A stretch of DNA of 64,000 nucleotides from Roseiarcus sp963741405. Its GTDB lineage: Bacteria; Pseudomonadota; Alphaproteobacteria; Rhizobiales; Beijerinckiaceae. The DNA lies in the NCBI GenBank assembly GCA_963741405.1, contig CAVUHX010000046.1, forward strand, positions 29,104 through 93,103, written 5' to 3'. The position numbers and the translations under genes were made by a program. Below the pieces are notes generated by a model that worked only from the letters and a program-made list of their open reading frames with translations, was not told the DNA's origin and did no database searches. This document shows, one piece after another, positions 18,632 to 28,060 of this stretch (its first letter is position 1; each line of letters starts with the position of its first letter).

Positions 18632-20021
18632 TCACTCCGCCGCCCGAACCGGCCGTTCGGGCTGGGCGAGCCGTTGGGCCTTCAACAGGTCGGCGACCAT
18701 GAAAGCAAGCTCGATCGACTGCTCGGCGTTGAGCCGCGGATCGCAGTAGGTGTGATAGCGGTTGCGCAGGTCGGATTCCGAGATTGCCCGCGCGCCGCCG
18801 GTGCACTCGGTGACGTTCTTGCCGGTCATCTCGAGATGGACGCCGCCCGCGTAAACGCCCTCGGCGCGGCAACCCGCAAAGAAGCTTCGCACTTCCTGGG
18901 CGATGCGCTCGGTCGGCCGGGTCTTGTAGCCGGTCGAGGTCTTGACCGTATTGCCGTGCATCGGATCGCAGACCCAAAGCACCTTGCGGCCATCGCGCTT
19001 GGCGGCGCGCAGCAGCGGCGGGAGGGCGGCCTCGACCTTGTCTGCGCCGAACCGGCAGATAAGCGTCAGCCGGCCCGGCTCGCCGTCGGGGTCGAGGACA
19101 TCGATCAGCCGCAGCATCTCCTCCGGGCCAAGCGACGGCCCGCATTTCAAGCCGATCGGATTCTTGATTCCCCGGCAGTACTCGATATGCGCGCCGCCGA
19201 GCTGTCGGGTGCGGTCGCCGATCCAGACCAGATGGCCTGAAGTCGCGTAATGGTCGCCCGATGTCGAGTTCGAGCCGCGTCAAAGCCTGCTCGTAGCCAA
19301 GCAGGAGCGCTTCATGGGAGGTATAGAAGTCCGTCGCCCTGAGCTCCGGATGCGACTCGGCGTCCAGGCCGATCGCGCGCATGAAGCCGAGCGTCTCGGT
19401 GATCCGGTCGGCGACGCCCTGATAGCGTTCCGATTGCGGGCTGTCCTTGACGAACCCGAGCATCCACCGATGGGCGTTCTCCAGGTTGGCGTAGCCGCCG
19501 GTGGCGAACGCCCGCAGCAGGTTCAGCGTCGCCGCCGACTGTCGGTAGGCCTCGATCTGGCGGCGTGGGTCGGGCTCGCGCGCCTCAGCCGTAAACTCGA
19601 TGTCGTTGACGATATCGCCCCGATAGCTCGGCAGGGCCACGCCGCCGATCGTCTCGACGCCGGACGAGCGGGGCTTGGCGAACTGGCCTGCGACGCGGCC
19701 GACCTTGACGATCGGCGAGGCGGCCGCAAAGGTCATCACCACCGCCATCTGCAGGAAGACGCGAAAGAAGTCGCGAATATTGTCGGCCGAATGCTCGCCG
19801 AAGCTTTCGGCACAGTCTCCACCCTGCAGCATGAAGGCTTCGCCCGCCACGGCGCTCCCGAGCGCCCGCTTCAGTTTGCGCGCTTCGCCGGCGAAAACGA
19901 GCGGAGGATAGCCGCCGAGCTGACGCTCGATTTGCGCCAACGCCGCGGTGTCCTTGTAGACCGGCGCCTGCTCGACCGGCTTCAACCGCCAGCTGTCAGG
20001 GCTCCAACGTTGGTTCGCCAT
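18632..20021 (-). pseudogene. aroG: class II DAHP synthase, one frameshift
   Basis: 3-deoxy-7-phosphoheptulonate synthase, the first step of the shikimate pathway (PEP + erythrose-4-phosphate). Starts MANQRWSPDSWRLKPVEQ at 20021; the metal-site Cys is in MLQGGDCAESFGEH. The first frame ends at LLLGYEQALTRLE, and the rest (YATSGHLVWIGDRTRQL, LKCGPSLGPEEMLRL, VHLEMTGKNVTECTGG) follows in another frame. The span is 1390 bases, 3 x 463 + 1. Removing one T from GAGTTC at 19266-19271 restores RLDSTSGDHYATSGH and leaves GAGTC. The enzyme is normally needed for aromatic amino acids, so a sequence error is likely unless a second copy exists. Confidence 0.9.
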
Positions 20022-20216
20022 TCCTCTGCGCCTCGATATGTCCCCGAACGCGGCCTTTTGAAGCGAAACCTCGGGCATGACAAGCCGAATCGCCGTCGTG
20101 GCATGCCGAATTTCGCCTTTCCCCGATTGAATTCGTACCCCGTGCGAGCATAAGCGCCTCGCGCGGACGCGGATGACGTGTCACGATGAACACGGCCTCC
20201 CTCCCCGATTGCTCGC

Positions 20217-21380
20217 TTGACCACTGCCCTCTCCTCGATCGCCGCTCTGCTCTTTTCGGTCGTCCTGCTGATCGGCGGCAACGCGCTTATTGGCGTCACC
20301 ACGCCGTTGCGCGGGCGAATCGAGGGCTTTTCCGATCTGGCGATCGGCCTTCTCGGCTCGGCTTATTTCGCCGGAATGCTTGCCGGAACTCTCGCTGCTC
20401 CTGCCGCGATCCGTCGAGGCGGACACATCCGGGCCTTCGCCGCCTTCGTCGCACTGGCGGTGGTTTCCGTCGTCCTCATGCCGGTGTTCGTCTCGCCGTG
20501 GGGGTGGCTCGTCTTCCGCGCGCTGATCGGTTTCGTCTTCGCCGGGATCTATGCGGTCATCGAAAGCTGGATCAACGCGAAGGCGACCAACTCCAATCGC
20601 GGCGCGCTTTACGCACTCTACCAGATCGCGAATTTCAGCGCATCCGCCAGCGGCCAGATGCTGCTGCCGCCGCTGGGACCGGGCGGCTTCTCCCCGTTCG
20701 CGGTGGCGAGCGCCCTGCTTGCGCTCGCAATCCTTCCCATGGCGATGACGAGCGTCGATCCGCCGGCCCAGCCGCGCAGCGTTCGGCCCCGTCTCCTTTG
20801 GCTCATCCGCGTGGCGCCGCTTTCCTGTCTTGCGGCCCTCGCGGCGGGGGCGGCAAACGGAGCCTCCTTCGCGCTCGGACCCATCTTCGCGGTCGGAGTC
20901 GGCATGTCGTCCGACCGCGCGCCGCTGTTCACCTCGGCCATCGTGATCGGTTCGGCGATCGGCGTCTTTCCGCTCGGCTCGCTCTCCGACCGCATCGACC
21001 GCAGGCTGGTGATGGCGGTGGCCATGGCTGCGGGCGCAGCCTGCGAGATTGCGCTGAGCCTGCAGACCGGCCCCGGGGCGCGGCTCATCGGGCTGGGGTT
21101 CCTCGTCGGGGTCACGACCTACGCCCTCTACACCCTCGCGGTGTCGCTCGCCAATGACGGCGCTTCCCCGCACGATCTGATCTTCGTCTCGGTCGGCCTC
21201 TTATTCATCTACTGCGTCGCCGCGATCGCCGCCCCGGCGATTGCGTCCGTATTGATGCAGCGCTTCGGCCCGAGGGCGCTTTTTCTGCAAAGCGCTGCTG
21301 TCCACCTGGCGATCGCGGCGTTCGCCGCCTGGCGACTGATCGTGGAGCCGCCCAAGCCTCGCCGGAGCCGCGGCCACTAA
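20217..21380 (+). CDS. MFS transporter (YcaD-like)
   Basis: A 387-residue, twelve-segment major facilitator protein: LIGVTTPLRGRIEGFSDLAI, GSAYFAGMLAGTLAAPAAIR, YAVIESWINAKATNSNRGAL and GSLSDRIDRRLVMAVAMAAG are typical of the YcaD/sugar-efflux-like branch. The start is taken at TTG 20217 and is uncertain, since no good ribosome-binding site is visible. The substrate is unknown. Its stop overlaps the fabI stop tail-to-tail by 4 bases. Confidence 0.82.
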   Translation: MTTALSSIAALLFSVVLLIGGNALIGVTTPLRGRIEGFSDLAIGLLGSAYFAGMLAGTLAAPAAIRRGGHIRAFAAFVALAVVSVVLMPVFVSPWGWLVFRALIGFVFAGIYAVIESWINAKATNSNRGALYALYQIANFSASASGQMLLPPLGPGGFSPFAVASALLALAILPMAMTSVDPPAQPRSVRPRLLWLIRVAPLSCLAALAAGAANGASFALGPIFAVGVGMSSDRAPLFTSAIVIGSAIGVFPLGSLSDRIDRRLVMAVAMAAGAACEIALSLQTGPGARLIGLGFLVGVTTYALYTLAVSLANDGASPHDLIFVSVGLLFIYCVAAIAAPAIASVLMQRFGPRALFLQSAAVHLAIAAFAAWRLIVEPPKPRRSRGH

Positions 21381-22216
21381 CCGTCCTTGGCGACGGAGAT
21401 GTCCGGAGCAGCCGGATTTTTCATGCCGACCACATGGTATCCCGCGTCGACGTGCAGAATCTCCCCGGTCACGCCGCGCGACATAGAAGAGAGCAGATAG
21501 ACCGCGGTTTCGCCGACCTCTTCGATCGTGACGGAGCGCCTGAGGGGGGAGTTGTACTCGTTCCAGCGGAGAATATAACGGAAGTCGCCGATCCCGGACG
21601 CCGCCAAGGTCTTGATGGGTCCGGCGGAGATGGCGTTGACACGGATGCCCTTTTCACCGAGGTCGGCAGCGAGATAACGGACGCTCGCCTCCAGCGCCGC
21701 CTTTGCGATGCCCATCACATTATAGTGCGGCATCCATTTTTCCGCTCCGTAATAGGTCAGCGTCAGCATCGAGCCGCCGTTCTTCATCAGCTTTTCGGCG
21801 CGCTGGGCGATGGCGGTGAATGAAAAGCAGGAGATGGCCAGTGACTTGGTGAAGTTCTCCTCGGTGGTGTCGATATAGCGGCCGGTCAGTTGGTCCTTGT
21901 CGGCGAAAGCAATGCAATGGACAACGAAATCAATCGTGCCCCAAGTTTTCTCGGCTTGGGCGAATACCGCATCGATACTCGCGCCGTCGGTCACGTCGCA
22001 GTGCCCAAGCACTTCCGCGCCGATTTCCTTCGCCAGCGGACGCACCCGCTTTTCCAGCGCCTCGCCCTGGTAAGTGAACGCGACCTCGGCCTCGGCCGCG
22101 CGCGCCGCCTTGGCGATGCCCCAGGCGATCGAGCGATTGTTCGCCAGCCCAAGGATGACGCCGCGCAACCCGCGCATCACGCCCGGTCCGGCGACGACCA
22201 GTTCCGACTGCTCCAT
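21377..22216 (-). CDS. fabI: enoyl-[acyl-carrier-protein] reductase [NADH]
   Basis: Last reduction step of each round of type II fatty acid elongation. ATG 22216 (MEQSELVVAGPGVMRGLRG) was chosen because GAGG lies just upstream; the open frame extends further without conserved residues. Visible: the NAD-binding GVILGLANNRSIAWGIAKA, the DVTDGASIDAVF strand, and the Tyr-x6-Lys active site in MPHYNVMGIAKAALEASVR. The 279-residue length is normal for FabI. Confidence 0.95.
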   Translation of the reverse strand: MEQSELVVAGPGVMRGLRGVILGLANNRSIAWGIAKAARAAEAEVAFTYQGEALEKRVRPLAKEIGAEVLGHCDVTDGASIDAVFAQAEKTWGTIDFVVHCIAFADKDQLTGRYIDTTEENFTKSLAISCFSFTAIAQRAEKLMKNGGSMLTLTYYGAEKWMPHYNVMGIAKAALEASVRYLAADLGEKGIRVNAISAGPIKTLAASGIGDFRYILRWNEYNSPLRRSVTIEEVGETAVYLLSSMSRGVTGEILHVDAGYHVVGMKNPAAPDISVAKDG

Positions 22217-22378
22217 CAAAGCCTCGCTGCTTCGTCCCGAAAGGCGAAAGTCTGCGAGCATCCCATAGCGTTGGGGAACACGCATGGGAAGCATGGGATC
22301 GCCTGCTGCTGTCACAAAATGTGTGGATCCGGTCACAAGCACTTCACCCCGGCTGGACGGGGCCGTGCTCCGTCCTGG

Positions 22379-23314
22379 TCAGCTTATGCCGGACCGTGGA
22401 TCATAGGGCTTGTGGTCGCGCCACCTGCGCATGAGCTCGGTCAGCTCCGCGTCCGCGCTGCTCGGCAAAGCAATGCGAACTGTCGCGAGCAAGTCGCCCG
22501 CGGGCTGACCTGCGGTTGCGGGCATGCCCTTGCCGCGCAACCTCAGCACCCGCCCTCCGCTCATGCCCGGAGCAATCGACATTTCCACCTCGCCGCCGAG
22601 CGTCGGCACGCGCACCTTTCCCCCGAGGACCGCCTCGTAGAGGGTGACCGGCAAGTCGATCCGGAGGTCGCGGCCCTCGACCTTGAACACCGGATGGGTC
22701 GCATAGCGGATCGTGACGATGACGTCGCCGGCGGGGGCGCCGCGCTGGCCGGCGTGGCCTTGGCCGCGTAACCGGATCGATTTGCCCTCCTCGATTCCGG
22801 CCGGCACGGCCGCGTCGAGCGTTCTGCCGGTCGGAAGGGCGACGCGGATCGAACCGCCGTGGGCGACGGTAGCGAGCGGTGCGGCCACGGTGACGGCGAT
22901 ATCCTCGCCGCGAGAGGCCTGCGGCCGGGCACGGCCGCCGCGGCGGCCGGACCCGAAGAGCTCGGAAAGGATGTCGGGGTCGATCGAGCCGCCGGGGGAG
23001 AATCCGCCAGGGCCGAAGTCGAAGCCGAAGCCACGAGAATCTCCGCCGCCCGGCTGCCGGCCGAAGCCGAAGCCTTCGAACTGCGGCGTGCGAGGCTTGC
23101 CCTCCGCGTCGATCTCGCCACGGTCGAACGCGCCCCGCTTCTTTTCGTCGCCGATAATCTCGTACGCCGATCCGACCTCGGCGAAGCGTTCTTTCGCCCT
23201 CGGCTCTTTGCTTTGATCAGGATGATATTTCTTCGCAAGCTTGCGAAATGCGGACTTGATTTCGGCGGCGCTGGCCGATTTCGTCACCCCAAGAACGTCA
23301 TATGGATTACGCAT
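22379..23314 (-). CDS. DnaJ C-terminal domain co-chaperone (CbpA-like)
   Basis: Hsp40-type co-chaperone. J-domain at the N-terminus (NPYDVLGVTKSASAAEIKSA) with the HPD signature in KKYHPDQSKEP. A Gly/Phe-rich linker follows (about residues 75-125), then the two beta-sandwich domains of the DnaJ C-terminus (AVPAGIEEGKSIRLRGQGHA, GGRVLRLRGKGMPA). There are no CxxCxGxG zinc repeats, so it is a type II (CbpA-like) rather than true DnaJ protein. Start taken at MRNPYDVLG (23314). Confidence 0.92.
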   Translation of the reverse strand: MRNPYDVLGVTKSASAAEIKSAFRKLAKKYHPDQSKEPRAKERFAEVGSAYEIIGDEKKRGAFDRGEIDAEGKPRTPQFEGFGFGRQPGGGDSRGFGFDFGPGGFSPGGSIDPDILSELFGSGRRGGRARPQASRGEDIAVTVAAPLATVAHGGSIRVALPTGRTLDAAVPAGIEEGKSIRLRGQGHAGQRGAPAGDVIVTIRYATHPVFKVEGRDLRIDLPVTLYEAVLGGKVRVPTLGGEVEMSIAPGMSGGRVLRLRGKGMPATAGQPAGDLLATVRIALPSSADAELTELMRRWRDHKPYDPRSGIS

Positions 23315-23546
23315 CACGAGCCCATTCTAAGCCGCCCGCCTCGTCAGAAGCGCGGACGCCAATGTCTCCCTTGCCTATCTGGGCCTTCGCAGGGCGCCCT
23401 GCAAGTCCGGCTCAGTCGCCGGGATTTCCGGCGTGATTCGCCCAGAGCTTCGCCGAGTCGGAGGTTGTTGTCGATTCCAATTGGGGCGACTATGACGGTT
23501 GCGCCGGATCGGGCGACCGGATTGACCGGAAACCAGCGGGACCGTC

Positions 23547-24161
23547 TTGAACGCATCGACACAACCCGACTTTACCGAGGCCCAGGACCCGGTCGCGCTC
23601 TTCCGGCTGTGGCTCGAGGAGGCGTCAAGATCGGAGATCAACGATCCCGAGGCTATGGCGCTCGCGACCGTCGACGACGACGGGCTGCCCGACGTCCGGA
23701 CGCTCCTGTGCAAAGGCGTGGACGCCCGCGGTCTCGCCTTCTACGGCAATGTGGAGAGCGCCAAGGGGCGCGAACTGGCGGCCCATCCGAAAGCGGCGGC
23801 GCTTTTCCACTGGAAGTCGTTGCGCCGCCAGGCGCGATTCCGGGGGCCGGTCAGCCCGCTGACCGACGCGGAAGTCGATTCGTACTTCTCGAGCCGTCCG
23901 AGGCAAAGCCGGATCGGCGCCTGGGCGAGCCAGCAGTCCCGCCCGCTCGAATCGCGCGCTGCGCTCGAGGCGGCGGCCGACGCCTTTGCGACGCGCTTCG
24001 GCGACGGCGACATTCCGCGGCCAGCCTACTGGCGCGGATGGCGGCTTGCGCCGGTCGAGATCGAGTTCTGGCGCGACGGCGCCTTCCGTCTGCATGATCG
24101 GGTCCGGTTCACCCGCGCAACCCTCGATTCTCCGTGGGAGCGGACTCGGCTCTTTCCCTGA
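23547..24161 (+). CDS. pdxH: pyridoxamine 5'-phosphate oxidase
   Basis: FMN enzyme that oxidises PNP/PMP to pyridoxal phosphate. Family blocks in order: DPVALFRLWLEEASRSEIND, EAMALATVDDDGLPDVRTLL, FHWKSLRRQARFRGPV, SRPRQSRIGAWASQQSRPL, and the C-terminal RLHDRVRFTRATLDSPWERT, which carries the conserved Arg residues. Length 204 is normal. It is divergent from the DnaJ-like gene and followed closely by tam. Confidence 0.94.
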   Translation: MNASTQPDFTEAQDPVALFRLWLEEASRSEINDPEAMALATVDDDGLPDVRTLLCKGVDARGLAFYGNVESAKGRELAAHPKAAALFHWKSLRRQARFRGPVSPLTDAEVDSYFSSRPRQSRIGAWASQQSRPLESRAALEAAADAFATRFGDGDIPRPAYWRGWRLAPVEIEFWRDGAFRLHDRVRFTRATLDSPWERTRLFP

Positions 24162-24169
24162 GGGCGCGA

Positions 24170-24934
24170 ATGTCCTGGTCGGCGGCGCAATACGTCATAT
24201 TCGAGGAGGAGCGCACGCGCCCGGTGCGCGACCTCGTCGGCCGCATCCCCAACCCGGACGCTCGCCGCGCCGCGGACCTCGGCTGCGGACCCGGCAATTC
24301 GACCGAGGTCCTGCGTCAGCGCTACCCCGATGCGGAAATCGTCGGCATCGACAGTTCGTCCGACATGATTGCGACCGCGCGCAAGCGGCTGTCCGACGTT
24401 TCCTTTGAGGTCACGGACATCGCTGGCTGGGGTGGCGACGGCTTCGACATCATCCTCGCCAACGCGGTCATCCAATGGATTACGGACCACGCGGCGCTGC
24501 TGCCGGCGCTGGTTGCGAAGCTCGCCGCCGGTGGCTCCCTCGCCGTCCAGACGCCCGACAACCTCGACGAGCCTTCGCACCGGCTGATGCGCGAGGTCGC
24601 GGGCGACGGCCCGTGGGCGGGCAAGCTCGCCGACGCCTCGATGGCGCGCGCGGCCCGCCATCGCGCCGAGTGGTACTTCCGCCTGCTGCGGACGCAGGCG
24701 CCGCGCGTCGATGTCTGGCGCACCACCTATTTTCATCCGCTTTCCGGCGCGCCCGCGGTGGTCGAGTGGGTGAAGGGAACGGGCCTGCGCCCGTTCCTTG
24801 ACCCGCTCGATCCGGCCGAGCGCGAAGCCTATCTCGCCCGCTACGAGGCGGAGATCGCCAAAGCCTACCCGGCCGAAGCCGACGGAACCGTGCTGTTGCC
24901 GTTCCCCCGGCTGTTCTTCGTCGCGACGCGGTGA
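24170..24934 (+). CDS. tam: trans-aconitate 2-methyltransferase
   Basis: SAM-dependent methyltransferase that esterifies trans-aconitate. Start ATG 24170 (MSWSAAQYVIFEEERTRPVR) lies 8 bp after pdxH; the open frame extends upstream into pdxH without conserved residues. AdoMet motif I is AADLGCGPGNSTEVL, the acidic loop VGIDSSSDMIA, and the post-motifs FDIILANAVIQWITDH and GGSLAVQTPDNLDEPSH match Tam. The 254-residue length fits. Confidence 0.92.
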   Translation: MSWSAAQYVIFEEERTRPVRDLVGRIPNPDARRAADLGCGPGNSTEVLRQRYPDAEIVGIDSSSDMIATARKRLSDVSFEVTDIAGWGGDGFDIILANAVIQWITDHAALLPALVAKLAAGGSLAVQTPDNLDEPSHRLMREVAGDGPWAGKLADASMARAARHRAEWYFRLLRTQAPRVDVWRTTYFHPLSGAPAVVEWVKGTGLRPFLDPLDPAEREAYLARYEAEIAKAYPAEADGTVLLPFPRLFFVATR

Positions 24935-25199
24935 TCGCCCGACTTGGAGCGAAGCCGAAGTCTGCGCGCCGAACTGCGCAAACCCCACGCTGCGCACCGA
25001 GCGCCACGGTCCCAACTCGATCGCCGCCTTGCGCCGAAGACTGACGGTTGCCATCGCTCGGCGCCTGTATTCGCACGTCACAGACTTTCTGACATAGCAA
25101 TACGAATTATAGCGAGCGCGGTCTTTCTGCGGCAGAAGTCTTGACCTGTACGCTTGTTGCGCGCTTCCCTTCGCGCTGCTGCATCCTTCCGAGACATGA

Positions 25200-25937
25200 A
25201 TGCCCAACGCTCCCGTCAATTCCCAGCCCGCCCGCTCTGGAGCCGTCGCCGACGCGAAGCGACTCATGCGGCTTTCCCGGACTGCGGCGCTGGCGACGCT
25301 CGATCCGGCGACGGGCGCGCCGCTGACCACGCTCGTCGGGGTCGCGAGCGACTTCGACGGCGCGCCGCTTTTCCTCATGTCGACCCTCGCTCGCCATACG
25401 CGTCACCTCGCCTCGGATCCGCGCGCCTCCCTGCTGCTCGCCGAGGAGGCCGAACGGGGCGACCCTCTGAACCATCCGCGCGTCACGCTGAACGGCCGGA
25501 TCGAGCGCGCCGCGGATCCGCGCGCCCGGACGCGCTACCTGCAGCGCAATCCGAAGGCGAAGCTCTATGCCGACTTCGCCGATTTCGCCTTTTTCCGGCT
25601 GGCGATCGAAAACGTCCATTTCAACGGCGGCTTCGGCCGCGCCGATGCATTGGCGCCCGCCGACATACTGGCGTCGCGTGACGGCGAGGCGGAACTGGCC
25701 GAAGCGGAGCCGCGGCTCATCGGCTGGGTCAACGAGCTTGGCGACGAGACGGTCGCGCGCCTAGCCGGCCGCGGGCCGTCCGGGCGGCAGGTCTGGCGGG
25801 CGGTCGGGTTGGACGCGGAAGGTCTGGATCTCGCCGCCGGCGGTCAAGTTGGGCGGGTTCGGTTTCCGCGGCCGGCGTGCGAGGAGGAGTCGTGGCGGAC
25901 GATGCTGATCGAGATCGTCGAGTGCCCGGAGGCATGA
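25200..25937 (+). CDS. HugZ-like pyridoxamine 5'-phosphate oxidase family protein
   Basis: A 245-residue split-barrel flavin or heme-binding protein. The N-terminal fold has KRLMRLSRTAALATLDPATG, PLTTLVGVASDFDGAP and SLLLAEEAERGDPLNHPRVT, followed by YADFADFAFFRLAIENVHFN and a C-terminal DUF2470-like segment. This is the HugZ/CREG-like branch of the PNPOx clan; some members degrade heme and others bind it. Heme handling is possible but not shown. The upstream gap (24935-25199) shows nothing recognisable. Confidence 0.85.
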   Translation: MPNAPVNSQPARSGAVADAKRLMRLSRTAALATLDPATGAPLTTLVGVASDFDGAPLFLMSTLARHTRHLASDPRASLLLAEEAERGDPLNHPRVTLNGRIERAADPRARTRYLQRNPKAKLYADFADFAFFRLAIENVHFNGGFGRADALAPADILASRDGEAELAEAEPRLIGWVNELGDETVARLAGRGPSGRQVWRAVGLDAEGLDLAAGGQVGRVRFPRPACEEESWRTMLIEIVECPEA

Positions 25938-26058
25938 ACGAAGCCGCGACCTCTCGATCGGGCCGACTCTCGAACAGGTCATTTGACGGGTTACCGTTAG
26001 GGGAAGCCCGCCGCAAAGAGCGCGGACAAACAAATCGCGGGCCCTCGGGAAAGGCCAC

Positions 26059-27249
26059 TCACGTCGTCGGGGCTACCGGAATCGCCAACCCCAAAGGACG
26101 GTCGTCCGACGCGTTGCGCAGAGACTTTGGGGTCAGGGGCGACGGTGTTCGCAGAACGATCCGGTAACGACCAGCCCTGGCAAGATTGATCTCGGCGACG
26201 ATCGTCTTTCCCTCGATTCTCGTCGTCGCCTCGGACCCGTCGACGAAAATACGACACTTTGCAGCGAAACCCTCGGCGATTTCCATGAGAAACGGGACAC
26301 GAATGAAGGTCAAACCGGAATTGAGGCCCTTCGGAGGCCAGGCCAATTCGCCCGCCGCCGTCCAGCGGAAGGAACTGGACCCGAACATTTCAAGCCCATG
26401 CCAGCGCGGATCCAGCCCGGCGGATGGAGCGAACAATTCAGTTCGTTTTACCGGGGTGCCGATTCTCTCGATGGCCCGCTGCGTAGCCACATCCAACCCG
26501 GTCCTGCCAAAGACGTAAGGGATACCGCGATAGTAATCGAGACCCAATTTGGAAGCGATATTGATAAAAGTATATTCCGAATAAGTTGAGACATGGCCAT
26601 TTCGGGGGCCGAGATACCACCAGGATCCTCTAATCCGCTCAATGTCATCCGGCTGGAAAGTCTGTCCGACAAAGATTGCTCCTTTGTCAGAGAGAAACCC
26701 CTCGATGTCGGAGAACGTTCTCATTGGATCCGGGGAGTGCTCGACGACCTCAAAACAGGTGATCAAATCGAACACCCCCTGCGGCCGCTCTGGGCTCGAA
26801 AAGGGGTCGTAGCCGAGAACTTTCGGAAAGCCGAAGCGCTTCATCTCGTCGGCGAACCGGCCGGAGCCCGAACCGTAATCCAGGATTTTAAGGTGCTGGC
26901 ATCCATCGAGGACGGATTTCATATAAAGCGCCGTGCGCACCGCCCTGGCGCCTGCATAGTCGCCGTCGACTTTAATATAGTCATCATTGTAAACGAACCG
27001 AGCAAAGTCAGCGAAGGTCCAATCATCGGTAAAGTCGGTAAACAGGAAATCGCAATCCATGCACCGATAGTATGGAACCTGCACGCCCGCAAAACCAAAT
27101 GCATATGGAAACGGGGAACACAGTTTATTGAAATCGACAAGATCAAACAACACAGCCGTTCCCGCGCATATCTTGCAAGTCCTGCTTGGGTGATTCCCAA
27201 GCCCCAACCTTGGCAGAGAGGCTAGCTTTTCCTCGAGCGAGCGGTCCAC
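26059..27249 (-). CDS. class I SAM-dependent methyltransferase with zinc-ribbon N-terminus
   Basis: A 396-residue protein. The N-terminus has two Cys pairs (CKICAG and YRCMDCDFLF) typical of methyltransferases that act on nucleotide sugars or polysaccharide chains. The SAM core follows with LKILDYGSGSGRFADEM (motif I) and FDLITCFEVVEHSPDPMRTF (post-motif II, Met_trans_23-like). The C-terminal 130 residues are a beta-rich domain I do not recognise. Base composition is more AT-rich than neighbouring genes, which hints at acquisition. The substrate is unknown. Confidence 0.82.
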   Translation of the reverse strand: MDRSLEEKLASLPRLGLGNHPSRTCKICAGTAVLFDLVDFNKLCSPFPYAFGFAGVQVPYYRCMDCDFLFTDFTDDWTFADFARFVYNDDYIKVDGDYAGARAVRTALYMKSVLDGCQHLKILDYGSGSGRFADEMKRFGFPKVLGYDPFSSPERPQGVFDLITCFEVVEHSPDPMRTFSDIEGFLSDKGAIFVGQTFQPDDIERIRGSWWYLGPRNGHVSTYSEYTFINIASKLGLDYYRGIPYVFGRTGLDVATQRAIERIGTPVKRTELFAPSAGLDPRWHGLEMFGSSSFRWTAAGELAWPPKGLNSGLTFIRVPFLMEIAEGFAAKCRIFVDGSEATTRIEGKTIVAEINLARAGRYRIVLRTPSPLTPKSLRNASDDRPLGLAIPVAPTT

Positions 27250-28060
27250 GTAGAATTCCTCTCTGCGTATTATATATAGGTCCCTTCCTCCCGTCCCAGT
27301 TAGTTAGCACGAACAGGGCAGATCATTGTTCAAAAACATGCAATGCAACCGGAGACCGACGCGGCAGAAGTTTCCCTGGGCAGTTTCGTCGACCTACGAC
27401 CCGCCAGAATTGAATTAGCGCCGGGCAGCGAGCGCTTGGGCATTAAATCCCGCAAGACCTTCGTTGAACGGCCTCATGGTGCGGCGAGCCTTGATTGAAC
27501 TCCAGCCTCCATCCCGCATATCCGGAGCTCAACGGTTCCATTGAACCCAGTAACTTGGATCTTCAGGACCGAGAGCCATACGCTTGCGCCCCGTCGTAAA
27601 CACTCAAAACCAAAGAATCCGTTCCGCGGCGCAATTTCAAAAACGTGCAGTCCAGCAAGCCGGGCCGGGACATCGAGTTCCTTCTGATGGGCTTCGACAG
27701 CCTTGATCCCTGGCGTCGTGTTGCAGGGAACACGTCCAAGGACTGGAAGAAATAAACTCCGAGAAAAAAGCCGCCGCTTCAAAGCCCTCTGGGGGCGCTG
27801 TTCGCATGGATTTGTCTCCTCATTTCCCACTGTCGCAAATCTGCGCGCGGTCGTCCCGGCCCCCCCTGTAAAAAAAGAGGCCGCACGCCGACGGGATTGG
27901 CGAAATCGAGCGCCAAGCCAAAGCCGCTGCAGCGGGCAGCCTCGAAACCGACGCCGCGGCGTGGCCACTGGTCGCAAGCGTTGACGCCACCGATTGTCCG
28001 GTTTGTGTCGTCCCGTTCACTCTCGACAGCCGCTCCGGCCGCCTCTACCCTCGCCGGCCC
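27250..28060. other. 811-bp low-information gap with a methyltransferase remnant
   Basis: No intact gene is supported here. On the minus strand, 27474-27735 holds a decayed methyltransferase start (listed separately). The rest, including an AT-richer stretch just upstream of the methyltransferase start at 27249, shows no RNA gene or repeat that I can identify. Confidence 0.5.
27474..27735 (-). pseudogene. remnant of a SAM-dependent methyltransferase
   Basis: A minus-strand frame reads KAVEAHQKELDVPARLAGLH followed by VFEIAPRNGFFGFECLRRGA, which matches the motif I region of class I methyltransferases (compare VLEIGPRDGFFSFEAERRGA-type sequences). About 30 codons later the frame loses any resemblance. 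A neighbouring frame reads MALGPEDPSYWVQWNR, suggesting a further frameshift. Only the N-terminal third of the domain is left. The intact methyltransferases on both sides belong to different subfamilies. Confidence 0.5.
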
